DNA of 64,000 nt, taken from Neckera pumila. Its lineage: Eukaryota; Streptophyta; Bryopsida; Hypnales; Neckeraceae. Position 1 is the stretch's first letter. Every line of letters begins with the position of its first letter. Below the pieces are notes generated by a model that saw only the letters and a list, made by a program, of their open reading frames with translations, ran no database searches and was not told where the DNA came from. Positions 25,099-36,490 of this stretch are shown here, one piece after another. Position numbers and translations under genes: made by a program. The stretch spans positions 29,215,282-29,279,281 of the forward strand of contig OZ018409.1 in assembly GCA_963969595.1 (NCBI GenBank), given 5' to 3'.

Positions 25099-25362
25099 CA
25101 TTAGGGGAGATTTGGAGCCATTGGAAGATTGCAAGTTCCCAAATTGCGGGAACGCAGAATAACTGCTGGCTGATGTGGCCGAGAGAGTGCCACGTCATTT
25201 TTGAAGGAAATTTTTTTTTGCTTTAAATGATATTTTTTATTTTTTTATTTTTTTTCTAAAAAAAATAAAAATTTGACAGTCCGTACCATTGTTCACAGGG
25301 TCAAGCCAAATTAGGAAATGGACCTGAAATGGCCTTCTAGAGGCCCCAAATCTCCCCTAATG
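25099..25362 (-). mobile_element. Family A element
   Basis: Ends CATTAGGGGAGATTTGGAGC and CCCCAAATCTCCCCTAATG. The block order (GATGTGGCCGAGAGAGTGCC before the T-rich centre) is inverted relative to the copies at 17322 and 19697. Non-coding. Confidence 0.8.
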
Positions 25363-26313
25363 CTCCTCATGGCAATAATGTTTTTTTTTTCTATTCATGT
25401 GTAAATACATTCCTTTTTCTAAATTTTCTCAAGAATAATTTTTGAATATTCAGAATTGGCAACATTGAAATTTTCTCAGATTAAAAAATAGTTGTACACT
25501 TTTTCATATTTTAGAGTTGTTCCAATTTCCCCCAAATTATTTACAAAAGTGACCTACACACAGGGTAGTTGTAATATTGTTAAATTTATTCCAGCATTTG
25601 AAATACTAATTTCCACAAAAAAATCTGTCCCACTAATTTTGCAGTGACTCTAATTTTGAAATGACTCAAGTTTAATTTTGCCACAAAACACGGGCATGGG
25701 GTTCCCTACCTTATCCTAAAAACCCGCTGACTCCCCTGAAACCAATTTTGCTTTGGATGAGGCGACGCTCTTTCACTGTTCTCACTGAAGCTTTGGAGGC
25801 GCCATGTCCATGCTTCCACCACACGTCCAATCTGCGCAGCGCACCATCATCACTGTTGTCACTCTGACGCATCTCGGCTCATAAGCGAGTGGCTCACGAA
25901 TTTCTCACATTCCAGAAATTTCGAGAAAATCAATTGGCCTGTTGAACGGTGAGAATTCAAGCATCGCTTGAAGAGAGTGAGTAGATGGACAAGATTGAGC
26001 AGATTGAGCACTAAAGTGAGTGCTCTGAGGAGCTTCGGCAATCGCAGACATTCTTGTCTGGAATCCTACGAGATTTCGTGGAAAGTTGTGGAAGCAATTG
26101 GAGGTGTGTTCACAATTGGCTACTCTAGGGTATGTTCATGTTGTTTGAGGATTTTTGTTGTTGTTAAGCGAATGCGAGCTGGAAGAAATGCAGATTGTAA
26201 AGATTGAACTAAGTTTATAGCCTGTGCAGGGGAGGCGTTGCAGAGGTGGAGATTAGGTTCTGGGGTTTGAAATTCGAGAATTGAGCGAATTTCGGTTTGT
26301 AGAGATTCGATTG
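25363..26313 (+). promoter_or_regulatory. Upstream region and probable 5' leader of the DUF179 gene
   Basis: AT-rich up to about 25680, then richer in G and C up to the start codon at 26314, like the start of a transcribed region. No TATA box or start site could be fixed. Confidence 0.35.
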
Positions 26314-28986
26314 ATGAATGCGGCTATGGTGACCGCCGCGGTGGCACCCTCGTGCGCTTGCAATGTTCGCACGGCGGCAGGGCTGTCAATCCAGTCTCAG
26401 GTTTCGACTTCCGCGTCATCGCACATGTTCGCTCAAACCCTCACACGGCATGGCAGGTACTAATCCGAGTCTCTCAAGTTTATGATCACAATGCAACTGT
26501 CGGTGAAATTGTTTTCACGCTTGACCTAATTGAACTCTCATCGAAGGCATTGCAGGTCATTGCAAGTGAGCTCCGGAAGTAGAAGAAGCTTCAGTGTGCG
26601 CGCGTCCGGAGAAGGGGGTGGATCGTCTTCGAGTGGTGGCGATGACGCTGATGATTCCAGGATTTTGAAACAAGTAGAGCAAGCGGATTGGCGAGCATTC
26701 CGAGCTCGTCTTGTGCGCTCCGGCCTTGGCACTGGAGGGTTGGACTCGGTTCAAGACCAGGAGCAGGAGCTTTGGGCTCACCCTATCGTCAAACCTGAGG
26801 CTGGGTGTTTGCTCATCGCGCATCCCAATGCCTTCACCAACAGCCAGCAGTACTTTCACCGCGTCGTCATCTTCATATTCGCCCACGAGTATGTCCATGG
26901 CCTCATTCTCCACTAATCAATATCTTTGCAGCCCTAATTCGGGACAGTCTTCTCAATGAAATCTAGTGGCAAAAAATAAACCTTGTAATTCGTAATATCA
27001 TTTCAGACCGGTTTTTAAGTAAACCTGCCGATTGCAAACGGATACGTTTTGTAGAAATCCTATGGTGTGGATTTTCTACTAGTGAATTTGAACCAGTGCT
27101 AGAATGAAAATTGACTCTTCTGTGTGCCTGTTTTGGCTTCGATATGCCTTTCTTCCTTCTTTTCTAAACTTTTGCCATGGCCGCGACCTGATTTCTCCCG
27201 AATCTTTGCTATCCTAATTTGTCGACTGCTGTTCAAGCTAGAATGAAAATTCTAACCGGGGTTTCTTGTGTGATATTATCAGTGCGGGTGGCAGTGCTGG
27301 CGTAATTCTCAACAGGTATTTTTCTCTACCAAATTCCTGTCAAATTTTCTTCTTGAGATTTGACCGACAGTTTTGCGAGGGGCTTCATTGACATAATGCC
27401 AATGCAGGATTTGGAAGTCAATGTGCCCAATCAATGGTTGCGAAGATTAGAATAATTAATCCCAGCCAATTCTGCACTTCTTTGGCAGTGCGAAACTTCT
27501 GATCTTTAATATCTGATCATATATCGAATCACTATCTGAAAATTTGGGGGCAATTCCTACAGTATTTTCGAGATCCTCCGGTTGCTAAGTATTTCTGATA
27601 ACCTTGTCCTTGATTGCCATTACTTTGCCCGTCAAGGATTTCAATGATGGAGGTACTCATGATATTGTTGGCATGACAACAGGCCAACTCAGTATTCACT
27701 AGGGCAATTGGAAGAGTTCAAAGACCTAATGCCGGAGATGACTGATTGTCCGCTGTACTTCGGAGGCGATGTGGGTCCGGAGTGCACCCAAGTCATCCAC
27801 GGCGTGGCAGGCTTTGAGGACAGTCGAGAAATTATCAACGGAGTGTTCATGGGCGGCACAGCCAGGATCCAGGAGAGCGTCCGAAGCGGCAAGAGCACTC
27901 CTAACGACTTTCGCTGGTTTCTTCGCTTTGCAGGTGATGGCTTCTGCTCCTTCTATCCGTAAGTTGGTAGCAGATTAAGCGTTTCTCTTTGTAGAGATTT
28001 TAGATCGTTCTTGAGATTTGCCTCTTCTTGCAGAACAGAAGGCTTGCAATCGTGGCTAATGAACAGACACCCCCCCTAATGACCCAAAGCACCCACTGTG
28101 GGTGACCTCGGTGCTTGTTTACTGGCACCTTTTGTGGTAGGGTTGATTCTGTTACAGGTTACTTCCACCACTCTTAACTGCAACCTTCGTTAAACCTTTC
28201 GGAGTTTCTTGTTCGCAGTGGGGGAACATGTTAGACACGGAAAAGACAGTAGTCACCACTTAGAACCGGCACAGTTTAACAGTGGAGTATTGGTGTCTAA
28301 GATGGCTGAGCCTTATGATTGACACTGTCTAGTTAGAATTTCGGTAATGATACACCTGTAGATATTTCAACTTCCTTAGTTGTGTTGTTGGCTACTTATT
28401 CTACGTTGGAGGCTTACCACGATGGAAAAAAACTTGAAAGGAATTAAGTCGGAGCATGTTATTGGTCTATTAGAGCGGTTTAGGTGCCCCCCCCCCCCCC
28501 CCCCCCTTTTTGTTCTCAATCGGGCTTGCTGTAGGCATCCTATGAAGCACATGAAAGACGATATTTCAAGTGACGAAGTAGGTGTCATAGTGGGCACTAT
28601 TGCTTGAAAGTCGGGGAATCTTGTTGTTCATGCCATGTGGATTGGGCCCAGTCACCCAGTGGAAGTGCTGTTGCATGCCTCTCCTGTAGTGTGGTAGAGC
28701 TTTTATTTACAGGCATGCTTACCATTGCCACTGCGAGAAAAGCTGTCAGCTTTTCCTTCTTCTTTGCTGATGTTTGTGTCTAGTTCTGACAGTTTGTTTC
28801 TCTGGTGGTGCAGGATGGGGACCAGGACAGTTAGAGCAGGAAGTGAAAGCCGGAGTGTGGTATCTGGCTTCTTGCAGCAAGAAATTCGTTCTGAAGCAGT
28901 GCATACAACTGCCGAAGCCCCTGTGGAACGAAGTCATGGAGCATATGGGCCCTCCTTACTCTGACATTGCAAGACGTGCCAAATGA
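26314..28986 (+). CDS. DUF179/UPF0301 (YqgE/AlgH-like) protein, probably plastid-targeted, five exons
   Basis: Exons 26314-26456, 26556-26888, 27283-27315, 27683-27933 and 28814-28986 join in frame into 310 residues. Donors are GTACTA, GTATGT, GTATTT and GTGATG; all acceptors are CAG or TCAG. Residues 1 to about 65 are Ser/Ala/Arg-rich and Asp/Glu-free, like a transit peptide. The DUF179 domain runs from about 120 to 290, with AHPIVKPEAGCLLIA, a VVIFIFAH strand, then GGSAGVILNRPT (residues 161-172), LYFGGDVGP (194-202), NGVFMGG and RFAGWGPGQLEQEV (251-264). These match the bacterial YqgE pattern in order and spacing. Exon 3 is only 33 bp and supplies the GGSAGVILNR loop. The biochemical role of this family is not established. 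Intron 4 (880 bp) contains a run of 20 C at 28487-28506. Confidence 0.92.
28487..28506 (+). repeat. C20 homopolymer in an intron
   Basis: Twenty consecutive C in intron 4 of the DUF179 gene. The exact length could be a sequencing artefact. The open frames crossing it on both strands are by-products. Confidence 0.9.
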
Positions 28987-29684
28987 AGCTGACCATTCTC
29001 GTGCCCATGTATTTTATTTTCAATTTGATAGAGAACCATTCCGGGGCTTTGACAGAACTTCCCTCCTGCCCCCAAACTTCGTACCCTCATGTTTGGTATT
29101 CATGAATTGCTCTGATTCCTCGTGCCTATAGTTGCCAATTTCTTGTGGTTCTGGGTTTAGAGAAGTCAAAGGGCTTGTTATCAACAAGGATGGGGAGGCC
29201 TTCACTTTCTTGACTTGATTGGAGTGATAGTGTAGTTGTTAAGCTTTTTTCAGATGTTTATATACTTTTGAACGGCATCTCCGTCTTCGGGCTTAGTCAA
29301 GGAAAAGTTCTAACTGCTGCGCTTTGTATTGATCGACATAGGAAAAATGCTATAAGGTCTGGATTGTCACTTATTTGTCTATTTCAATGGTACTATTCTG
29401 TCCAGGAGATCGCCCTTTAGCGTGCAGGGCATCGAACTGACTGAAATTTTTTTGTTGATGTTGTTGGAATGGAATGAAAAGGAGTCAAGTATATAGATGA
29501 AAGATGGTTTCTTTCCAAAATTTGATTATGTTGTCGATCAACCCCTAATTGCAAAATGCTCGTGAAGGGTGGAACAAATTGTGGTCCCACTGCAATTGCC
29601 ATCTTTACTCCTGTACCCAATTTTGCTGTGTTGCAATTAAGCTAGTGACTGTACTCAAGGTCACATTATGACAATCAGCCCTTT
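28987..29684 (+). other. 3' flank of the DUF179 gene
   Basis: Probably holds the 3' untranslated region. No clear AATAAA near the stop, though plant signals are loose. Nothing else recognised. Confidence 0.35.
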
Positions 29685-30010
29685 TCTTCTGGCACCACGG
29701 GGTCAAATTGCACCATTTCAAAATAAATGTCTACTTTTCACTAGATAAAAGTAATCTTTTTTTGTCATAAATTTTCCATTTCTATGAAAAATGTGGATGA
29801 AGTCGCCAAATTTGGATGAAGAAGTGCATGAACATGATTGAATTTGTTATTTGGTCCAAAAGATGGATGAATGTAGAAATACAATGTTTCACCAAATTTT
29901 AAGTGATCACCATCTTGGTACTTTCTTAGAAAGGGGCAATATTTTTTTTTTACACTAACAACACACCATGTAGTAATGGTGGATGTTCCCTCCAGATTTA
30001 GACCACTATA
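29685..30010 (-). mobile_element. Family D repeat copy
   Basis: Shares a block order with 57195-57443: a GGGGTCAAATTGCACCATTTC end, GATGAAGTCGCCAAATTTGG, GGTCCAAAAGATGGATGAA and CCAAATTTTAAGTGATC. Reversed relative to the copy at 57195. Exact ends not determined; non-coding. Confidence 0.65.
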
Positions 30011-30194
30011 ACGATTCCAGGACACTAGAGTCTTGCTCCATGAGGCCCAAAAAACAACAACTGGAAAGGGGTGAGTTGAAATACTAATGATTATATAGAT
30101 TCAATAAACGTAGCTATGTTGTTTTTCTAGTTGCTTGTTTCTTGAGTAATGTAGTTGTTCAAACTTATTGTCAATGCAAAGCATCTTCCACTTT

Positions 30195-31118
30195 GGTTCA
30201 GAGCCCAAAGTCCCCTCTGAAGGACACTTGGGATTTTAGGCAGGCTGGTGTGAACTGAAATTTTGGCCTGATTGTTTGAATTTTTTTTGGAAGATAGTGA
30301 TCACTTTAGCTTTCTAAAAATATAATAATTTTTTCATCGGTGCCCAAGAGCAAAAGTTATGCCACCCGAAGTCAAAAAGCAACTCGTTGGGCAGAAAAAA
30401 AAATTGTAAAAAATTATATTTTTTTCTTAAGAGAAATTCTTTTCAAAGATCATGTTTTTGTCTACATTTGAAGCTTTAATTCATTCTATTTGGACTCATA
30501 ATGAGAAAGTTATAGACAATCTTGTTTTCCGGGCAATCTAAGCATCTTTTTCAAAAAAACAACTTATAGAATTCATTTTTTAATGCAGTTTTTCAATTTT
30601 TTCAATTTTTTTTTTAAAAAGGTTAAGTTTGTTTGCAAGAACAATCCCACCATTGGGATTGTGGTGTTTTAATTCCAACTAAGAGCTATTAATGATTTAG
30701 TCTTTCATTCAATTTTGGACCTACTTCTACTTAACAATTTTTTTATATGTGAAATCAAATTTTGACATTCTGCAAAAAAATTCCCCGACTTTCAACTTAA
30801 ATGTTCAACATAAAAAAATCTAACCCAATGGTATATAGTGCAGAGAAAATCTACAAATGGCCTTCAAAGTCATTTGAAATTGCAGGCCATAGTTCAAAAA
30901 AAACTTCTTTTTCCAACTTCAAAAGTTAATATCTTCCAATCCATACAATCAAACTTCATGAAATTCTTACCACATGATCTAAGACAAGTGAAGTACAAGA
31001 TCCTACGGTTAGATTCTCAAAATAAAATATTCTTTGGTTTCTTAAGTGATTGCAGCAGAAATGGCAATTTTCAGTGGTTTCAAAGCCAGAAAATGCCTTG
31101 GGCCTTTAGAGATTAGCA
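30195..31118 (-). mobile_element. Family G3 element, termini degraded
   Basis: Matches the inverse of 38902-39832 along its length, including CAAATGGCCTTCAAAGTCA, CATGATCTAAGACAAGTGAA and GATCCTACGGTTAGATTC. The right end reads GGGCCTTTAGAGATTAG instead of CCTTTAGGGGTTAA. Non-coding. Confidence 0.7.
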
Positions 31119-31851
31119 TGAATTGTGAATATGATGTGTCTAAGGTAACTATACCAAAATGAGTCTGAATAAGCAACTGAGCCTTATCCATATTTTTGCT
31201 TGCTTCCATTTTGCAACAAGATATGAATGAAAATTTTGATATTTATTTTTCAAAGATGAAATTTGCTACAAGTCATAATATTTTCAAATTTGTAGAGAGA
31301 AATTTGAAATTACTGTGAATTTTTTAAGAAAAAATGAAGAAACTTCATATCAAATACGGAGTATAAAATATTCTCAAAAAATCTGAAATTTTCACTATAG
31401 ATGTATAATATAGTGTATAACATCATGGTATAAATCCAAACTACTATATCAATCAAAGGATATAGGCTCGAAGTTCACATTGCTTTAAAGTACAAAAATT
31501 TATGAATATTTTAGAATTTTCAATTGGTGTAAAAACTAAACTTGATAAGATTCATTTCAACATTTGGACTCAAATTCCAAAAATATCATTTTGATAGCTA
31601 AAATTCATACCAAGAATAAATAGCAAAAAATGGCCAAACTACACTACAAGAGTGATCCATGGAACAAGCATTTTTTTCTTTAGAAAGTCAATACTACAAC
31701 AATGAAGGAATTTGCAGTACTATTCTTTGAAAATATCCTCAAATAAATTTCAGAATACAATTAGATGAAAAATATTTTTTTCCATCCTACAATCTTGGGT
31801 GAAGTCATCCACACAAACACTTAATGTCCATAGCAATGTTACAGGGATATT
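31119..31851. other. AT-rich intergenic DNA
   Basis: No gene or element ends assigned. A lone CACTACAAGAG at 31647 has no partner terminus. Confidence 0.4.
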
Positions 31852-32143
31852 AGTGTGGGCACCCCTAAATGTGCCACTGACCCTAAACCACCATCTTTAT
31901 TTTGTGTACATTTCCAAAATGAATTATGTGCCTATGTGGAAGTAATGGCTTTAGAACCAACCAAACTTTGTTCCTTTGTAACTTTTGCATACGGTATCCA
32001 AATGTCACATTCTTTGGTGCATTGGAACCTTCTTTCAAGTGCCAGCAAGAAAATATGAAATTTTGACCAGTCTAACAATAGTAACTAATAATAACTACAC
32101 ACAGAAGCAAAACTGAAAGTGGCGGTTTTGGGGGTACCCACCT
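31852..32143 (+). mobile_element. Family B element just upstream of the DUF427 gene
   Basis: Starts AGTGTGGGCACCCCTAAATG and ends GGCGGTTTTGGGGGTACCCACCT, the family B pattern, with a mutated left tip. The interior GCCACTGACCCTAAACC and TAACTTTTGCATACGGTATC matches the other B copies. It ends 140 bp before the start codon at 32284, so it lies in or next to the promoter. Confidence 0.75.
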
Positions 32144-32259
32144 TGATACAAGTCATGCCCCAAAAGGGTCCGCACTCCGTGGTGCTCCACTTGGCATGTC
32201 TTCCTCGTCCCACTGTGAGTATCGCCTTCACGAATTCGATAAGCTTAACACCCACCGCC

Positions 32260-32274
32260 ATGGCTCCAATCTAA
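32260..32274 (+). promoter_or_regulatory. Four-codon upstream reading frame in the DUF427 leader
   Basis: ATG GCT CCA ATC TAA encodes MAPI. It is in the same register as the main start at 32284, nine bases after the stop. Context GCC before this ATG is good. If it lies in the mature leader it could lower initiation at the main start or allow reinitiation. Confidence 0.35.
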
Positions 32275-32283
32275 GCAGCTGCT

Positions 32284-34162
32284 ATGGCCGCCACAGCTGC
32301 ATCCCCATTCACCGCCTTCTCCTTGCGCTCCTCATTCCCTCGAAAATCTCTTCCTCCTCGTCTCCCGCTCTTGCGCTGCATCCCCACTGCCGATTTTGAT
32401 TCTCGCAATTTCAGCTTGAGACCTGCAATTGGCGCCGTCATGGGCAGCGGCAGGCAGGAGAGAGTGAAGCCGGGACCCGGCCAGGAATCCGTGTGGGATT
32501 ATCCGCGGCCTCCCGCCTTGGAGCCCGTCTCGGACAGGATCCGCATCGAGTTTAATTCCAAAACAATTGCGGACTCGACGAGAGCGTACCGCGTGCTGGA
32601 GACGAGTCATCCGCCAGGTTAGTTAGGTTTCAATTTGAATTCTGGAGTCATTCTCTCTCTGTCTCTCTTTGTGGAACCTCTAATGAGAGAGGTGAGAGAG
32701 ACGAGAGTGGGGGGGGGGGGGCTGTAAACCTAATTGGGGGATTTTGGTAGGGATTGTTGGTCGTTGCTTTGGTAGCGTTGGTATGAAGAACGGCAGTCGG
32801 GGTGTCTAGGGGCAGCTGCAATTTAATTAGCTGTCCAATTTAGAGTTCTTAAGTTCTCTCTCTGGAATCTCTGATTTTGGATGTGCGTGGTGAATGAGAG
32901 AGGTGGGAGAGACGAGGGTGGGGGGAGTGTAACCCTAATTTGTGAATTTTGGTAGGGAGTGTTGGTAATCGTGTTATTAGCGTTGGTTCGGAGAACGGCA
33001 CTTCGCGATGTCTAGGTTCAGTTTGAATTTGAACGTTTGAGAGATTGTAGCTCAAGAGGGCATGATATTCAAGAACAGAGGAAAACGCAACCAGCAAAGA
33101 AGCTGTTCTAAAACTTAAATCTGGAATACCGTATTTGACCACGAAAATTTGAGGCCTCATTGATGTTAACTTGCCAGTTCCTTCGTAGTAGGAGTTGGTG
33201 AACTGTTTGCCTTTGAATGATTGATAATAAATTTCTACTTTTGAGGTGCATTCTTTGAATTATAAGTTGACCCCACTTTTGTTTCACTTTAATTGCTAAA
33301 TCAAGACTCTTTAGAAATCAATTCTCCTCTATTTCAGCCTTTGAATCTCACACATTGCTACTCACCATTCTTTGTGAGTAACCAGACGATAAGCATGCGT
33401 GAAATCCACTAGTGCTTTCTATGGAACTTCCCTCACAGCAACGTTGCTTACTCCGAGAGAGACACACGAGGATTGGCATTTTCTTAACCCTAATTTATGA
33501 ATTTCAATTACATAAGGTAGAGGTTCTATTAACCATACAGTGCATGAGAGGCTCCATTGACTGTGCAAGTGATCTTTGAATTGTGCTAGCTAACTGTGAA
33601 AATACTTGATCTATTGCCCTTTCTTCTTTTTTTTAATTGTTTTGTAGCTTACCACAAAATAAATGTGCAAAGTTGTAGATGGTGCGAGTTTCTAGATTGT
33701 TGTAGAGAAAGGTTCAAAGTGAATGGAAGCTCTCCCTTACTGTATGGTGAATGGAGACCTTACATTATTCCAGACTCATACACACACTTTCGATCCTTTG
33801 GAAGGCTCTAACACCACCGTGGTCAACATACTGCAGTGTACTACATTCCTCAGGAGGACATCAAGATGGAATTCGTGAAGAAAGCATCGGGAAGCTCCTT
33901 CTGCGAGTGGAAAGGCAACGCGACCTACTGGACTGTGCAGGTGGATGACCGAAGTGCTGAGAAAGTGGGATGGAGCTACGAGAGTCCCACGGCCACGTTC
34001 CGACCCATCAAGTCGTTTATTGCCTTCTACGCTGGTCCTATGGACGCGTGCTATGTCGGGGAGGAGCGAGCGCAGCCGCAACCTGGCGGGTTTTATGGAG
34101 GCTGGGTGACGGAGAAGGTGGTCGGACCTTTCAAAGGGGGCCCGGGTTCATGGGGATGGTAA
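32284..34162 (+). CDS. DUF427 (NTP_transf_9) domain protein, probably organelle-targeted, two exons
   Basis: Exon 1 is 32284-32617, the intron 32618-33836 (donor CCAG|GTTAGT, acceptor CTGCAG), exon 2 33837-34162, giving 219 residues. The join creates SHPPVYYIPQEDI. Residues 1-50 are Ala/Ser/Arg/Pro-rich with basic residues, a likely transit peptide. The domain follows: SVWDYPRPP (69-77), ADSTRAYRVLETSHPP (96-111), FCEWKG (133-138), GWSYE, FYAGPMDACYV (175-185), QPGGFYGGW (193-201) and VVGPFKGGPGSWGW at the very end. These are the conserved blocks of DUF427, known from bacteria and some eukaryotes with no settled biochemical activity despite the Pfam name. An in-frame stop at 32272 fixes the start. 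A B element lies upstream and the gene's end is tandemly duplicated downstream. Confidence 0.93.
32709..32721 (+). repeat. G13 homopolymer in the DUF427 intron
   Basis: Thirteen G in a row near the 5' end of the intron. A diverged copy of the surrounding section (GTGAGAGAGACGAGAGTGG then CTAATT...GGGATTTTGGTAGG) recurs about 210 bp later at about 32900-32960. Confidence 0.8.
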
Positions 34163-34570
34163 TCTGTCGACAATGTTGCTGTAAACTTTCCAGCAATTGG
34201 CACAATGATGTATGTACTTCCAACACTTTTAGTTCGAGCACAAGCTAGGCTTTCGTTGTGGAGATTCTTGGGTTTATCGCGGCCAAGCCTTTCGAAGGCG
34301 GCTCGGGCTCTTGGGATAGTAATCTGTCGACAAATTCGCTGTAAGCCTTCCAGCAATTTGCACAATGATGTATGTACTTTCAACACTATTAGTTCGAGGT
34401 GAAGCTAGGCTTTCATTGTTGAGAGGCTAGGGTTTATCGCGGTCCCGGCTCTTGGTAATGGTAGTCTTTCGACAACCGTCCAGCAATTTGCACAAGGCTG
34501 TATGTACTTTTAACATGTTCAATTCGAGCTCAAGCTAGGCTTTCGTTGTGGAGATTTTAGGGTTTCTAGC
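34126..34570 (+). repeat. Tandem duplication of the DUF427 gene end and 3' flank (three units)
   Basis: The unit begins in the last codons (CCTTTCAAAGG...GGATGG) and runs through TCTGTCGACAA, TTCCAGCAATT, TGTATGTACTT and AAGCTAGGCTTTC. TCGACAA occurs at 34167, 34327 and 34469, so spacings are about 160 and 142 bp. Unit 2 still resembles the coding end (CCTTTCGAAGGCGGCTCGGG), with the final Trp codon altered. It is non-coding unless read through. Confidence 0.85.
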
Positions 34571-35430
34571 TGCCAAATTTGTTACGATTCATGCGGCAGA
34601 ATGCTTAGCACAAGTGATGTGAACAGGGGTTGTCAATACTGATTACCTAATCTGCCCGAGAACAAGCAGTTTCATGTTAACTTATATACTCTTCACGCTG
34701 TGCTTTGAGTGCACCTGTCTCGCTGTTCATATACAAATATTCTGGACATGATTCGGATTCTTTCAATATGCCAAAGAATGGTGTGTAACGTCATGCTAAT
34801 TCTCCTCACTAGTGTCAATCTGGGAGCGACCATCAAGGATTTATTTGAAGTGATTGATGTTAGGGGAAAATTCCAAAATCCTTGATTCAAGATGTAAGAC
34901 GATCAAAGCCGTGATTCTTTTTTGAATTAAGAGATGGGACCAAGATGTCAAAAAGCTTCTTGCAAGTTGTCATGATCTCTTTCCAAGAATGCCCATGCAA
35001 TTTCCACTAGGAGCCTCGTACTTTTGAGGATAGATTCTGGGCACAGCATTGTGCGGGTCAGAGTTTAGAAGCAAACCACAGAGGCTCGTGGGTGAAAATC
35101 ACAAATTTCTGACGCCTCCTAGTGAACTCCGGTAACCTAATTTTCTAGTAACCAAATTCGCATCTAGACTGACTCTCAGGGCTCCTCATTCTGATGCTTG
35201 GAATCAAGCACCTGCAAACTCCATCTCGAGACACCATTTCCTAAAACCTCAAACCCTAAAAACCCTAAAAAAAACCAAAAACCCTTTTCAGTCAACAAAC
35301 CAATAAAAAGGAAGGGACCGTGATCAACCGCCGTAGCGAATTCGAGTCCACGATTCCATGATCTCTTGACTGTCTGCCTGTACAACCCCTATTGCAGACA
35401 GACAGACAGACCCAGCAGTACTCCCAATTC
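34571..35430. other. Intergenic; telo-box-like cluster near 35240
   Basis: No gene. At 35246-35275 AAACCCTAA-type repeats (CTCAAACCCTAAAAACCCTA) occur. Such boxes are common in plant 5' flanks and lie 160-190 bp before the possible exon at 35431. Confidence 0.35.
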
Positions 35431-36078
35431 ATGGCCAGTTTTTTCGTACACAGCCTGTTGTGGAAAGCAGTCAATTCCAAGTACAAAGCAATCTTTCTGT
35501 CTGTAAGTTAGTCTGTACGCGTCGGTGACGAACGGCTTTCCGATAGAGATTCATTCATCCGTTCTTCATTCATCCGTTCACTCCGTCGGTCGCTGTTGAG
35601 TTTTTTCATCCCGTGTTCATTAGTTACGTGAAGTTCTACACTGAATAGTTAGTGCACTAGGGGTAGTCACAGCTCCTTCATCTCATTCCGTGAAGGTCGA
35701 GAAGAGGGACGTGGCGCTTGTTAGTTGGCTCGCTGTGGCTTGCGCCGGCTCCTTTCCGTGAAGGTTGAGAAGAGTCGTTCTCTTCCTCTGGAGGACAAGA
35801 ATGGACGTGAAGAAATTTACGTGAAGGTTTGAGGTTCACAGTCTGCTCCGTGATTGGTGTGGCGTGGTTGCCGTGGTACTGTGCAAGTGAACCTTGTTGG
35901 AGGTTTGATTTTTGCTGCAAAAGGGGCGTTACAGCTCCTCCACAAAACAGGGCTCCCCATTGGCTCCCCATTTTATGCGCTGAAGAAATTTCTCAGAGAA
36001 AATGTCAACCTCGAAGGTGCTGTGACTCATGGCTCAGGTTTGGAGAGTTGCATGCGCTTCCATATAGACAAGCAATGA
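35431..36078 (+). other. Possible two-part gene or relic, unrecognised
   Basis: ATG at 35431 opens 24 codons (MASFFVHSLLWKAV...) that stop at a strong donor, TCT|GTAAGT at 35503. Downstream, 35885-36078 holds an open frame with VGGLIFAAKGALQLLHKTG and ALKKFLRENVNLEG, protein-like in composition and followed by a stop. The first donor is in phase 0 and I found no phase 0 acceptor leading into that frame, so the two pieces do not join simply. A CAGA microsatellite lies at 35396-35410. I do not recognise the protein. Confidence 0.25.
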
Positions 36079-36100
36079 GTCATGAGGTAACTTCTCTCAA

Positions 36101-36152
36101 TAAGGCAACCTGATTGTTAAGGCAACCTAATTGTTAAGGCAACCCAATTTCA
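36101..36152 (+). repeat. Three-copy 18-bp direct repeat
   Basis: AAGGCAACCTAATTGTT-type words follow each other three times. The words also occur near 16160 and 16345, so the repeat may be part of a wider unnamed family. Confidence 0.55.
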
Positions 36153-36234
36153 CTATTTTGTGTAGTAGAAGTAGGTCTTTGGGCACCAATCTAATATGAG
36201 AGTATGATATTATATGGGTAATTCTATGCATGAG

Positions 36235-36490
36235 GTTCGTATCAGACCTTTTTTTGGAGGCGAAATGGAGCCAAAAAGCACCATTTCATTGAGAAAAGCT
36301 TTTTTCCGCCAGGAAGAAGTAATCTTTTTTTGCCAGAAAAGTTTCAATCCAATTTTAAATATGGATGAAATTGTCCAATTTGGATGAAAAAGTGTATGAA
36401 TTTGATTGAAAAGTGTTTTATGGTACAAAAGATGGATGTACAAAGAGGTACCAAATTTTAAGTGATTGCCATCATGACACTTTTTCAAAA
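36235..36490 (-). mobile_element. Family D repeat copy, diverged
   Basis: Shows GGATGAAATTGTCCAATTTGG, GGTACAAAAGATGGATG and CCAAATTTTAAGTGATTGCC in the order of 29685-30010. Ends unclear. Confidence 0.55.

Noticed and set aside
28376..28607. Frames on both strands through the C20 tract
   Set aside because: They lie in intron 4 of the DUF179 gene and exist only because the homopolymer lacks stops.
31647..31657. CACTACAAGAG as a second CACTA terminus
   Set aside because: No inverted partner or 3-bp duplication within several kilobases.
35241..35275. AAACCCTAA repeats as telomeric DNA
   Set aside because: Only a few irregular copies; better read as telo-box promoter words or chance.
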